Below are positions 7,091 through 14,067 of a stretch of 14,067 nucleotides of DNA, piece by piece. The notes under the pieces are model-generated. The model did not search any database. It was not told the DNA's origin and worked only from the letters and a program-made list of their open reading frames with translations. The stretch comes from Pseudomonadota bacterium (lineage in GTDB: Bacteria; Pseudomonadota; Gammaproteobacteria; Xanthomonadales; Rhodanobacteraceae), in contig JAJYMF010000336.1 of the NCBI GenBank assembly GCA_021787175.1, positions 1 to 14,067 of the forward strand, in the 5' to 3' direction. The position numbers and the translations under genes are program-made. Position 1 is the first letter of the stretch. Each line of letters opens with the position of its first letter.

Positions 7091-7143
7091 GGGACCTCTG
7101 AACAAGTCCACCCGGATCTGGTCCGGGGTCCGGACTCGGTCCC
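7091..7143 (+). repeat. Possible IS5-type terminal repeat or MITE remnant
   Basis: GGGACCTCTGAACAAGTCC (7091-7109) resembles, from memory, the ends of IS5-group elements, which share a GAACAAGT-like core. A shortened inverted partner, GGACT-c-GGTCCC, ends at 7143. The 4-nt flanks (GCAA and GCCG) do not match, so no target duplication is visible, and there is no transposase. This is a weak call. Confidence 0.2.
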
Positions 7144-7291
7144 GCCGCATCAAGCCCCTGCGTGCTCGATGCGCGGCAAGCCGCCCATGGCTTGATCTAG
7201 GCAGCTCTCGCTGCCGCCGCCTCGTCATTGCCGCATCCGACCATTCACCCCTCTCGAAAGGCCGCTCGTCGGGCAGGACACGACGCGCTCT

Positions 7292-7325
7292 CAATATTGC
7301 GATAACAATACGGAAACATTACGCA
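7292..7325 (+). promoter_or_regulatory. Candidate promoter/operator for cluster 2
   Basis: This AT-rich patch in a GC-rich spacer contains CAATATTG (a perfect 8-bp palindrome, 7292-7299) overlapping TATTG-cgataa-CAATA (7295-7310), a dyad with 6-nt spacing. A weak sigma-70 reading is TTGCGA (7297-7302) plus TTACGC or TACGCA at 7319-7325 (16-17 nt spacing). The dyad could be a regulator site. The fimT start is about 20 nt downstream. The composition is seen; the function is inferred. Confidence 0.35.
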
Positions 7326-7345
7326 GTCGTCTCCGAGGGGGCACG

Positions 7346-7873
7346 ATGCGGCAGGCCGGATTTTCCCTGCTCGAACTGCTGATCGCCGTCGCGGTGGCCG
7401 CAGTCCTGGTGTCGTTGGCGGCGCCGAACTTTCATCGCGCCGTGGTCAAGAACCAGGTCGTCGCCACCGCCAACGCCCTGGTCGCCGATCTGCAGACGGC
7501 GCGCACGCAGGCGGTTTCGCGCGGCGTCAGCGTCGGCGCGATCGCCAGCGGCGGCGACTGGCGCCGGGGATGGCAGGTGCAGCCCGACGGTGACGCAGCG
7601 ACCTCCGGCTACCAGGCCGCGACCGCCACCCCGATCCGCCAGCACGAGGCGCTCGCCGACGACGCCGTGCTGCGCGCGGAGCAGGGCGGCAGTGCGCTGA
7701 CGCAGGTGGTGTTCGCTGCGGACGGCAGCGTCGTCGGCGCGACCGCCGATGTTGCGCTGCGCCTTTGCCGCCCCGCGGGGGCGCTGGCGCAGGCGGTTCG
7801 GATCGAAGTGAGTCCCGTCGGACAGATCCGCTCCCATCGTGATGCCGACGCTACCGGTGCCAGCTGTCCATGA
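7346..7873 (+). CDS. fimT: GspH/FimT-family minor pilin (cluster 2)
   Basis: This 175-residue protein is a FimT/GspH-type pseudopilin and the first gene of the second cluster. The leader MRQAG (5 residues) is followed by FSLLELLIAVAVAAVLVSLAAPNF, with Glu5 and the Pro near position 22. The helix continues into ALVADLQTARTQAVSRG, the typical GspH/FimT pattern, followed by a GWQV strand and a C-terminal IEVSPVGQIR strand ending in SCP. A strong Shine-Dalgarno, GAGGGGG (7335-7341), precedes ATG 7346. Its role should match FimU/FimT: joining the tip complex to the shaft. It ends at 7873; an ATG at 7870 overlaps this stop but the better pilV start is 7882. A candidate promoter lies just upstream, so cluster 2 may be expressed separately from cluster 1. 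Confidence 0.9.
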   Translation: MRQAGFSLLELLIAVAVAAVLVSLAAPNFHRAVVKNQVVATANALVADLQTARTQAVSRGVSVGAIASGGDWRRGWQVQPDGDAATSGYQAATATPIRQHEALADDAVLRAEQGGSALTQVVFAADGSVVGATADVALRLCRPAGALAQAVRIEVSPVGQIRSHRDADATGASCP

Positions 7874-7875
7874 GG
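7872..7875 (+). promoter_or_regulatory. Shine-Dalgarno GAGG that decides the pilV-2 start
   Basis: GAGG overlaps the fimT stop (TGA 7871-7873) and lies 6 nt before ATG 7882. The in-frame ATG 7870 has no Shine-Dalgarno sequence. The layout mirrors the cluster 1 junction, where TAGGAAG precedes the pilV ATG with CGTC immediately before it in both cases. Confidence 0.55.
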
Positions 7876-7881
7876 CCCGTC

Positions 7882-8409
7882 ATGCGCATGCGCCTGCGAT
7901 CCCAACGCGGTCTGACCCTGATCGAGGTGCTGATCGCCGTGCTGATTTTCAGCCTCGGCCTGATCGGCCTGGCCGGCCTGATGATCGTCTCCACCCAGGC
8001 CAATCACGGCGCCTACCTGCGCACGCAGGCGAGTTTTCTGGCGAACGCCATGGCCGATCGTATGCGCGCCAACCCCGCCGCCGTGTGGGCCGGCAGCTAC
8101 GACAGCAGTGCGTATCCGATCACCGGCACGCTACCCGCTTGCGCCAGCGCCGCAGGCTGCTCGCCGGCACAGGTCGCACAACGCGACCAGATGCACTGGA
8201 GCCAGCAGCTGGTGCAGTTTCTTCCGGCGGCCGCCGCGGCGATTGCCTGCACGCCGGCCGCGGCCGGGCCGGCGGTGTCGGCGACGCAGTACGCCTACCG
8301 GCCGCCGTACTCGGGCACCTGCAGCATGACGGTCACCTGGACCGAGAGTTCGCTGGTGCGCGGCGGCGGCGCGGCGCCGCAGACCTTCGCCTGGGTGTTC
8401 CAGCCATGA
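7882..8409 (+). CDS. pilV: Type IV pilus minor pilin PilV (cluster 2)
   Basis: This 175-residue protein is PilV-type (179 residues if ATG 7870 is used). The leader MRMRLRSQRG is followed by LTLIE, then the hydrophobic helix VLIAVLIFSLGLIGLAGLM. The PilV-typical ADRMRANPAAV segment follows, then HWSQQLVQFLP and the C-terminal SMTVTWTESS strand. Cys residues occur at CASAAGC, IACTP and TCSM, so disulphides are likely. It differs from the cluster 1 PilV nearly everywhere outside the N-terminal helix and the DRMRAN motif, which argues against a recent duplication. Its stop overlaps the pilW start by 4 nt (ATGA, 8406-8409), suggesting coupled translation. Its role is as part of the pilus priming/tip complex. 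Confidence 0.92.
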   Translation: MRMRLRSQRGLTLIEVLIAVLIFSLGLIGLAGLMIVSTQANHGAYLRTQASFLANAMADRMRANPAAVWAGSYDSSAYPITGTLPACASAAGCSPAQVAQRDQMHWSQQLVQFLPAAAAAIACTPAAAGPAVSATQYAYRPPYSGTCSMTVTWTESSLVRGGGAAPQTFAWVFQP

Positions 8410-9710
8410 GCGCCGCATCCATACAGATCCGCCGTGAACGCGCGCGCGGGTTCACCCTGGTCGAGCTGATGATCGCGCTGGCGCTGGCGCTGCTGGTCGC
8501 GGCCGGCATCGTCAGCGTGTTCGTGTCGACCAGCAAGGCCAACAGCGTGCAGACGCGGATGGCGCGGCTGCAGGAGGAAGGCCGCTATGCAGTAGGGCGC
8601 GTCGGAGAGGACCTGGGCATGACCGGCGCGCAGTACTGCAGCAACACCGGCGGGCTGGCGACCGAGAAGACCTGGGCCTATCAGGACGGTCTGCGCAGTC
8701 CGCTGTCCTACGTGCAGGCCGCGAACCTCCTGTTGCCCGACAACACCGTGACGCTGTCCACCGCGCCGACCGCACCGTTTGCGCTGCCGTCGAGTTTTTT
8801 CATGCGCGGCTATGAATGCTCGACCGCGGCCTGCACGCCGAACTTGCCGATCACCGTCGCCCCGGCGATGGGCACCGGCGCGGGCAGCCGCGTGCCCGGC
8901 GCCGATGTGCTGACCGTGCGCTATCTCGCCGGCCGCGGCTGGGCCGTCAACGCCAGCAACAGCAACCCGCTGGCGCCGTTCGACGTCGTGTTGGCCGCCG
9001 GCGACCCGCCGATCAGCAGTTTCACCGCGGGACATCGGGCCTTGCTGGCGGATTGCTCGCAGTCGCAGATTTTTCCGGTGACACGTGCCGGCACCACGTT
9101 CACGCCCGCGACGCAGTTTCCCGGTTTCGTGCCCGGCGGCGTCAACACGCAGACCGATGCGCGGCTGTTCGATTTCGACCGCGATTTCGTGACCGTGACG
9201 TACTATCTGAAGCTGATCGCCGACGCCAATCCGGATGCTCCGTCCGGCCACCTCGTCGCGGCCCTGATGCGCAAGGTCAACGGCGGCGCCGCGCAGGAGA
9301 TCGCGCGCGGCATCGAGCGGCTGGATTTTCTCTACGGCGTCGAGAACGACCAGGGCGGCACGCTCTACCTCACCGCCGATCAGGTCGACGCGGGCGTGGA
9401 CGCCGCCGGGGCCGCGATCGCCTGCCCGGCGCAGGCGCCTGCCAGCGCGACCACCGTCGGCTGCCTGTGGCGTGCCGTGAAAACCATCGAAATGCACATG
9501 CTCGTCGACAGCAGTGATCTCCTTCCGACGCTGGCCGCCAGCGAGCTGGCCTACCGCTACAGCTGCGACGGCAGCGCCACCTGCACCAGCACGGCGGTAC
9601 CGGCCGCGCCGGCCGCGCCGTTGACCACGCCGCTGGCGAACGGCCTCGACAAACGCATGCTGCGGCGCGAGTTCACCAGCGTGATCAGCGTACGCAACTA
9701 CAACCCCTGA
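8406..9710 (+). CDS. pilW: Type IV pilus minor pilin PilW (cluster 2)
   Basis: This 434-residue protein is PilW-type. The leader MSAASIQIRRERARG has 15 residues, longer than usual for class IVa. It is followed by FTLVELMIALALALLVAAGIVSVFVS with Glu5, then MARLQEEGRYAVGRVGEDL, a hallmark of the PilW family. The globular part contains many Cys (for example YCS, YECSTAACT, DCSQSQIF, YSCDGSATC). It ends with FTSVISVRNYNP, the family's terminal RN motif. It is about 50 residues longer than the cluster 1 PilW. ATG 8406 overlaps the pilV stop; the frame is open far upstream but only this start gives a prepilin leader. In the tip complex PilW should contact PilV and PilX. Confidence 0.93.
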   Translation: MSAASIQIRRERARGFTLVELMIALALALLVAAGIVSVFVSTSKANSVQTRMARLQEEGRYAVGRVGEDLGMTGAQYCSNTGGLATEKTWAYQDGLRSPLSYVQAANLLLPDNTVTLSTAPTAPFALPSSFFMRGYECSTAACTPNLPITVAPAMGTGAGSRVPGADVLTVRYLAGRGWAVNASNSNPLAPFDVVLAAGDPPISSFTAGHRALLADCSQSQIFPVTRAGTTFTPATQFPGFVPGGVNTQTDARLFDFDRDFVTVTYYLKLIADANPDAPSGHLVAALMRKVNGGAAQEIARGIERLDFLYGVENDQGGTLYLTADQVDAGVDAAGAAIACPAQAPASATTVGCLWRAVKTIEMHMLVDSSDLLPTLAASELAYRYSCDGSATCTSTAVPAAPAAPLTTPLANGLDKRMLRREFTSVISVRNYNP

Positions 9711-9712
9711 GG
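9709..9712 (+). promoter_or_regulatory. Shine-Dalgarno GAGG that decides the pilX-2 start
   Basis: GAGG overlaps the pilW stop. It is 2 nt from ATG 9715 (too close) and 8 nt from ATG 9721, so 9721 is favoured. Confidence 0.5.
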
Positions 9713-9720
9713 CCATGGTC

Positions 9721-10347
9721 ATGCCTGCGTTCGCGCAACCCCCCCGCATCTCCAGCGCACGCCGGCAGCGCGGCGCGGCGCTGATCGTGGCGATGGTGTT
9801 TCTGATCCTGCTGGCGATGCTGGCGGTGACCTCGATGCGCACCTCGCTGCTCGAGGAAAAGATGGTCGGCGGACTGCGCAACCAGCACCTCGCCACCCTC
9901 GGCGCCGAGAGCGCCCTGCGCGCCGCCGAGTTCCGCCTGTGGTCGGCCAGCAACAGCGCGGCGCCGGTGGTCTGCGGGCAGGCCGCACTGGGTGGCTGCT
10001 ATGCCTTCGTGCCGGGGACGCCCAACGCCACGGTGCTGAACTTCGTCAACGCCGGCGGCTGGGTCACGGCCGGCGCGACCACCTACGCCTCGGCCGATCT
10101 CACCGCGCTGAGCGGGTCGCTGCAGACGGCGGCGCTGGCCGACAACCCGGTCTTCATCGTCGAGGACCTGGGCGTCGAAATGCCGCCCGGGCTGGGCCCG
10201 GCACACGAATCCGGCGCCACCGGCATGAACGGCGGCGGGCCACGCACGACCGACAAGCATCTTTACCGCATCACCGCGCGCAGCCGCGGTGGCAACCCCA
10301 ATGCGGTGCGCGTGCTGCAGAGCACCTTCGCGGCCAAGAGCAACTGA
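9721..10347 (+). CDS. pilX: Type IV pilus minor pilin PilX (cluster 2)
   Basis: This 208-residue protein (210 from ATG 9715) is a clear PilX. A basic leader of 18 residues ends RRQRG, then AALIVAMVFLILLAMLAVTSMRTSLLEEKMVGGLRN, the classic PilX N-terminal pattern. Mature position 5 is Val, so Glu5 is absent as in PilX/GspK-type proteins. GAESALRAAE follows, and the C terminus has HLYRITARSRGG...VRVLQSTF, again typical. It is closer to textbook PilX than the cluster 1 copy. Two Cys occur (VCGQAALGGC, about residues 84-92). It begins 10 nt after pilW-2, and pilY1-2 begins 11 nt after its stop. PilX is expected at the tip, beneath PilY1. Confidence 0.93.
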   Translation: MPAFAQPPRISSARRQRGAALIVAMVFLILLAMLAVTSMRTSLLEEKMVGGLRNQHLATLGAESALRAAEFRLWSASNSAAPVVCGQAALGGCYAFVPGTPNATVLNFVNAGGWVTAGATTYASADLTALSGSLQTAALADNPVFIVEDLGVEMPPGLGPAHESGATGMNGGGPRTTDKHLYRITARSRGGNPNAVRVLQSTFAAKSN

Positions 10348-10358
10348 GGACCGGCGCC

Positions 10359-13300
10359 ATGGCAGACTTCTTCTCGCATCGCAGATCGGTGGCCGCGCCG
10401 TTGGCGCTGGTCCTGACGCTGGCCGCCGGCCTGTCGGCTCCGGCGCAGGCGGGCACCGTGGACCTGAGCGCCACGCCGCCCGATCTGACCAAGTCGGTGG
10501 ACCCGAATATCGCCGTCACCTTCGACGACTCGGGTTCGATGGCGTGGGATTTCATGGGCGATCGCCGGCCCTTCGACAACACGAGCTGGGGTGATGTCTG
10601 GCGCTGCGCCGGGGTGATCGATCCGCGCGTGACCACGATCGGGGATCTGCGCACTCACGCCATGAACGGCGTGTACTACAACCCGAGGGTCAGCTATCTG
10701 CCGCCGCTGAAAGAGGACGGCAGCGCATTCCCCAACGCGGATGCCACGCTGGTAGCGGTCTGGAACGACGGCATCAACTGGAATCGGCCGCTTTCGGCGA
10801 CTACGGGCAGCGGTACAACCAACTTCACCGGCGCCTGGAAGTGCGCCGGAGCCGGCAGCAATCCGGTGGGTGCGGGGCCTTATTACTGGCGCCTGAAAAC
10901 GGGCGTGGCGATCGGCACGCCCGGCGCCGTGAATACGGCGGCGCTGTACAACGCCGGCAACTGGGAAGCGGTCGCGGTGCCGGCCGCCGAGTATCAGAAC
11001 TGGGCCAACTGGTGGGCCTACTACCACACCCGCAACCTGATGACGCGCACTTCATTGTCACGCGTGTTCGGACGGCTGGGCGGCAACATCCGCGTGGCCT
11101 TCCAGAACATCAACAACTCGACGTACCGGATCGGCATGAACACCACGCCGATCAGCGCCTTTTCCGGAGCGGCGCGCACCAGCTTTTTCAACTGGAACTA
11201 TCAGGTCGGTGCCAGCGGCGCCACGCCGGATCGCGCCGCGACGATTCGCGCCGGCGAGTTCTTTGCCGGCGGCGGCCCCTCCAGCGGCGTGCAGTTCACC
11301 AGCAAGGACCCGTACTGGAACGGTCTGACCGGCGTCGACAAGGCCGATCTGACCTGCCGGCAGAACTTCCACATGCTGGTGACCGACGGCTACTGGAACG
11401 AGAGTGACCCGACCGCGCCCGTCTTCGGCGCACAGACTTCGAGCACTCTGCCGGACGGCGTCGCCTATTCGACCAGCGATCCCGCCAGTCGCATCTACTG
11501 GAACGTGAACGGGTCGGCCTACCCCTCGTCGATGGCCAACATCGCCTTTTATTACTGGGCGAAGGACCTGCGCCCCGATCTGGCCAACCGGGTGCCGGCG
11601 TATTTTCCGGACAAGACCACCGGCGTGACCGGCGCGGCGGTCAGCGGCACCATCCTCAATCCGGCGTCGGTGCCCGAGATCTACTTCAACCCCGCCAACG
11701 ATCCTGCGACCTGGCAGCACGCGGTGCAGTTCATGATCACCCTCGGCGTCGCCGGCACGCTGAATTTTCCCGATGACACGACGGCCTTGCGCACCGGGGC
11801 CAAGGTGTGGCCGCGCCCGGTCAACAATGCACCGCAGGCGGTCGACGACACCTGGCACGGCGCCGTCAACGGCCGCGGTGATTTCTTCAGCGCGTCCGAT
11901 CCCGGCGAACTGGTGAGCAAGCTCAGCGACATCATCAACAACATCGTTTCGCGGCGCAGTTCGTCCACCGCCGGCAGCCTGAGCACCAGCGTGCTGACGG
12001 TGAGCGCGATCAGCTACAGCACCGGCTACGACTCGGCCGACTGGAGCGGCACCGCGACGGCGCGGCGCGTCGATCCCGACAGCGGCGCGTTCGGCGCCGC
12101 GCTGTGGGACGCCGGCTGCCTGCTGACCGGCGGCCTGTGCCAGGCCACCGGCACCAATGTCGGTGCGGCGCGCGACCCCGACACGCGCGTGCTGCTGACC
12201 GCGCAGGGCACCGGAAGCGGCCTGGGCATTGCCCTGCGCTGGGCGTCCCTGCCGATCGCGCTGCGCAATCAGCTCGACACCAACCCCGTCACCGGCGTGG
12301 CGGATGGCAACGGCTCCCTGCGGCTGGATTTTCTGCGCGGCGATCGCAGCAACGAGGGCTCGCTGTTCCGTGCCCGCGGTTCGGTACTGGGCGCCGTGGT
12401 CAACGCACAGTCGCTGTACGTCGGCGCCCCCGACAGCGGCTACACCGACACCTTCCCGGCCGGCTCGCCGGAGGCCATCGCGGCGGCGGGCGGCAATACC
12501 TACGAGCAGTTCGTCTACGGCAACCGCAACCGCGCGCCGACCATCTATGTGGCATCCGATGACGGCATGCTGCACGCCTTCGATGCCGGCACCAGCGCCA
12601 GCGGCGGTCAGGAGCGCTGGGCCTACGTGCCCTACACCGTCTTCGCCAACCTGCCCAAGCTCGCGGCCAGCAATTACACGCTGCAGCCGATGGTCGACAA
12701 CACGCCGGTCGAGCGCGATGTGTTCATCGGCGGGCAGTGGCGCACGCTGCTGATCGGCACGCTGCGCCTGGGCGGCCGCGGCGTGTACGCGCTGGACGTC
12801 ACCGACCCCGCAGCACGCGAGGCGGCGCCCGGCGGCAAGGTGCTGTGGGAGTTCAACAACACGTCCGGCGGCGGCGCCAATCTCGGCTACACCTATGCGC
12901 AGCCCAACGTCGCCCGGCTGGCCAACGGCAAGTGGGTGGTGCTGGTGGCGGGCGGCTACTTCCCGACCGGGTCCGGCGATCCGGCGGCGGGCAATACCTA
13001 CAGCTCGCTGTTCGTGCTCGATGCGCAGACCGGCGCGCTGATCCGCGAACTGAAAACCTCGTCCGCGCCGCAGCCGGCCGTTACCAGCTACGGTCTGGCG
13101 ACGCCGGTGATGGGCGACTATCAGAACGACCTGGTCGACGACGTCGCCTTCGCCGGAGATCTGCAGGGCAACCTGTGGCGCTTCGACCTGTCCGACGCCA
13201 ATCCGGCCGGCTGGGCGGTGGATCTGGTGTTCAAGCCGACCGTGGCGGGCAACCGTCCGATCACCGAGATGCCGCGCCTGTTCCCCGACGTGCTGACGCG

Positions 13301-13922
13301 CAAGTTCGTGGCGGTCTTCGGCACCGGCAAATATCTGGGCTTGTCCGACCGCACCACCGGCAGCGCGCCGACGCAGGCGTTCTACGGCATCCGCGACTAC
13401 GGCAAGAACGCCGCGGCCTATCCGGTCGGCGAGAGTTCGCTGCTGCTGCAGGACATGGGATCGCTGGCGAACGGCGCCCGCATCCTCACCGATTTTCCGC
13501 TGCTGTCCACGCACAAGGGCTGGTATTTCCTGCTCGACACCAGCATCGGCGAGCGCAGCGTGGTCACGCCGATCGCGCTGTTCAACACCAATCGCGCGAT
13601 CCTCACCACGCTGATCCCCGGCGGCAACGATCCCTGCGACCCCAGTCGCAACGGCGCCGTGCTGGTGGTCAACGCCGCCAACGGCGGGCCCAGCGCAGGA
13701 CTCGACGCGCTGGCCGGCGGACTGTCGGTCACGGCGGGCTACGGCGTCGCCGGCGCGGCGGTCTCCAATCCGCCGGCGGCGGGCATGCTGCCGGTGGCGA
13801 CGCGCATCGGCGGCGGCAAGTTGCTGCTGCCGGGCATCACCCTGCCGGGCGGCTCCACCTTCAGCCTCAGCGACGCCTACTGGCGCCGCCGCTCGTGGCG
13901 CGTGCTGCAGGACAACCCGTGA
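10359..13922 (+). CDS. pilY1: PilY1-family type IV pilus tip adhesin/sensor (cluster 2)
   Basis: This 1187-residue protein has a Sec signal peptide (MADFFSHRRSVAAPLALVLT..., cut after AQA, Ala31). A VWA-like domain follows with an intact MIDAS D56-D-S58-G-S60-M and a later VTDG (D343). Between them is the family stretch HAMNGVYYNP...YLPPLKEDG. The C-terminal beta-propeller begins near DWSGTATARRV (about 560), with FLRGDRSNE (RGD 660-662), YVASDDGMLHAFD near 730 and AGDLQGNLWRFDL near 932. Just before the last motif, D920-x-Q922-x-D924-x-V926-x-D928 matches the 9-residue calcium loop described for P. aeruginosa PilY1, with Gln at the third position. The end WRVLQDNP fits the usual Trp-Arg C terminus. 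The start follows GAGGA (10346-10350) with 8-nt spacing. Function is pilus-tip adhesion, mechanosensing and control of retraction, by family knowledge. Confidence 0.94.
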   Translation: MADFFSHRRSVAAPLALVLTLAAGLSAPAQAGTVDLSATPPDLTKSVDPNIAVTFDDSGSMAWDFMGDRRPFDNTSWGDVWRCAGVIDPRVTTIGDLRTHAMNGVYYNPRVSYLPPLKEDGSAFPNADATLVAVWNDGINWNRPLSATTGSGTTNFTGAWKCAGAGSNPVGAGPYYWRLKTGVAIGTPGAVNTAALYNAGNWEAVAVPAAEYQNWANWWAYYHTRNLMTRTSLSRVFGRLGGNIRVAFQNINNSTYRIGMNTTPISAFSGAARTSFFNWNYQVGASGATPDRAATIRAGEFFAGGGPSSGVQFTSKDPYWNGLTGVDKADLTCRQNFHMLVTDGYWNESDPTAPVFGAQTSSTLPDGVAYSTSDPASRIYWNVNGSAYPSSMANIAFYYWAKDLRPDLANRVPAYFPDKTTGVTGAAVSGTILNPASVPEIYFNPANDPATWQHAVQFMITLGVAGTLNFPDDTTALRTGAKVWPRPVNNAPQAVDDTWHGAVNGRGDFFSASDPGELVSKLSDIINNIVSRRSSSTAGSLSTSVLTVSAISYSTGYDSADWSGTATARRVDPDSGAFGAALWDAGCLLTGGLCQATGTNVGAARDPDTRVLLTAQGTGSGLGIALRWASLPIALRNQLDTNPVTGVADGNGSLRLDFLRGDRSNEGSLFRARGSVLGAVVNAQSLYVGAPDSGYTDTFPAGSPEAIAAAGGNTYEQFVYGNRNRAPTIYVASDDGMLHAFDAGTSASGGQERWAYVPYTVFANLPKLAASNYTLQPMVDNTPVERDVFIGGQWRTLLIGTLRLGGRGVYALDVTDPAAREAAPGGKVLWEFNNTSGGGANLGYTYAQPNVARLANGKWVVLVAGGYFPTGSGDPAAGNTYSSLFVLDAQTGALIRELKTSSAPQPAVTSYGLATPVMGDYQNDLVDDVAFAGDLQGNLWRFDLSDANPAGWAVDLVFKPTVAGNRPITEMPRLFPDVLTRKFVAVFGTGKYLGLSDRTTGSAPTQAFYGIRDYGKNAAAYPVGESSLLLQDMGSLANGARILTDFPLLSTHKGWYFLLDTSIGERSVVTPIALFNTNRAILTTLIPGGNDPCDPSRNGAVLVVNAANGGPSAGLDALAGGLSVTAGYGVAGAAVSNPPAAGMLPVATRIGGGKLLLPGITLPGGSTFSLSDAYWRRRSWRVLQDNP

Positions 13923-13930
13923 GGACCGCC

Positions 13931-14067
13931 ATGTCTGCCCCGAGCAAGCATCGTTGCGATGGCCGCCGCCGCGCGAGCGCCGGTTTCACCCTGATCGAGC
14001 TGATGATCGTGGTGGTGGTGATCGCGATCCTGGCCGCGGTGGCGGTCCCGGCCTACCAGAACTATGC
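13931..14067 (+). CDS. pilE: Type IV minor pilin PilE (cluster 2), 5' part only
   Basis: These are the first 45 codons of a class IVa pilin that runs out of the window. After an 18-residue leader (MSAPSKHRCDGRRRASAG) comes FTLIELMIVVVVIAILAAVAVPAYQNY, with Glu5 and Pro22. GAGG at 13921-13924 lies 6 nt before the ATG and overlaps the pilY1 stop. No in-frame start lies closer to the cleavage Gly, so the long leader is real unless processing differs. It is three times the length of the PilE leader in cluster 1. The position after pilY1 identifies it as PilE, the minor pilin, rather than the major pilin; the visible part alone cannot separate these. Confidence 0.85.
   Translation, partial: MSAPSKHRCDGRRRASAGFTLIELMIVVVVIAILAAVAVPAYQNY

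Larger units (their letters stand above)
7007..7345. other. Intergenic spacer between the two pilin operons, hairpin-rich
   Basis: No convincing gene was found in these 339 bases; the short open frames lack Shine-Dalgarno sequences and family motifs. Five perfect short inverted repeats lie between 7046 and 7215: CGCTC/GAGCG (7046-7050, 7058-7062), GGTCG/CGACC (7064-7068, 7074-7078), GGGACC/GGTCCC (7091-7096, 7138-7143), ATCAAGCC/GGCTTGAT (7149-7156, 7189-7196) and GGCAGC/GCTGCC (7200-7205, 7210-7215). A nested GCGGC/GCCGC lies at 7173-7184. None is followed by a T-tract, so none is a classic intrinsic terminator. They may stabilise the 3' end of cluster 1 mRNA or be REP-like elements. The last ~55 bases are AT-richer and probably carry the cluster 2 promoter. 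Confidence 0.6.

Noticed and set aside
7007..7215. Intrinsic terminator after cluster 1
   Set aside because: Several hairpins exist but none is followed by a run of T, so I did not call one. Rho-dependent ending or read-through remains open.
7007..7345. tRNA gene, attachment site or CRISPR in the spacer
   Set aside because: No cloverleaf pattern, no regular direct repeats and no integrase gene were found.
6957..7382. Open frame spanning the pilE-1 end and the spacer
   Set aside because: Starts inside pilE, overlaps hairpins and the next gene's start, and is Arg/Ser-rich without a motif.
8295..9953. Open frame of 552 codons on the minus strand
   Set aside because: Shadow of pilV-2, pilW-2 and pilX-2. 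Composition is Arg/Ala/Gly-rich with no recognisable domain.
11058..13514. Long open frame on the minus strand (818 codons)
   Set aside because: It is antisense to pilY1-2 in a GC-rich gene, where stop codons are rare in the shadow frames. It has Arg/Gly/His-rich composition and no family motif.

Overview
The window comes from a high-G+C proteobacterium with type IVa pili. Gene order and sequence style fit the Gammaproteobacteria, perhaps Xanthomonadales or Nevskiales; that placement is inference from gene content and composition, with no marker gene present. Every real gene is on the + strand. Together they encode two tandem, complete or near-complete sets of minor pilins plus the large PilY1 tip protein.

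Cluster 1 (1-7006) holds a GspH/FimT-type minor pilin (5' end outside the window), pilV, pilW, pilX, pilY1, a small secreted protein in the position of P. aeruginosa pilY2, and pilE. Genes overlap or are 8-29 nt apart, so this reads as one operon. A spacer at 7007-7345 follows. It has no convincing gene, is unusually rich in short perfect hairpins, contains a possible IS5-type end, and finishes in an AT-rich patch that probably holds a promoter. Cluster 2 (7346-14067) repeats the order fimT, pilV, pilW, pilX, pilY1, pilE (3' end outside the window), again tightly packed. It has no pilY2-like gene.

In known systems, the minor pilins FimU/FimT, PilV, PilW, PilX and PilE form a priming complex at the pilus tip. 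PilY1 sits on this complex as a calcium-dependent adhesin and surface sensor. The two sets here are strongly diverged in protein sequence, so they look like old paralogues or separately acquired operons rather than a recent duplication. They could give the cell two alternative pilus tips.

The most interesting points are the differences between the copies. PilY1-1 has lost the first Asp of the VWA MIDAS motif and carries a low-G+C, ATA-rich insert in its VWA domain. It also has an EF-hand/dockerin-like loop near its C terminus. PilY1-2 keeps an intact DxSxS motif and a calcium-loop-like sequence in its propeller. In cluster 1, pilW contains three mutually exclusive RNA arms laid out like a transcription attenuator, and a hairpin sits directly in front of the pilY1-1 ribosome binding site.
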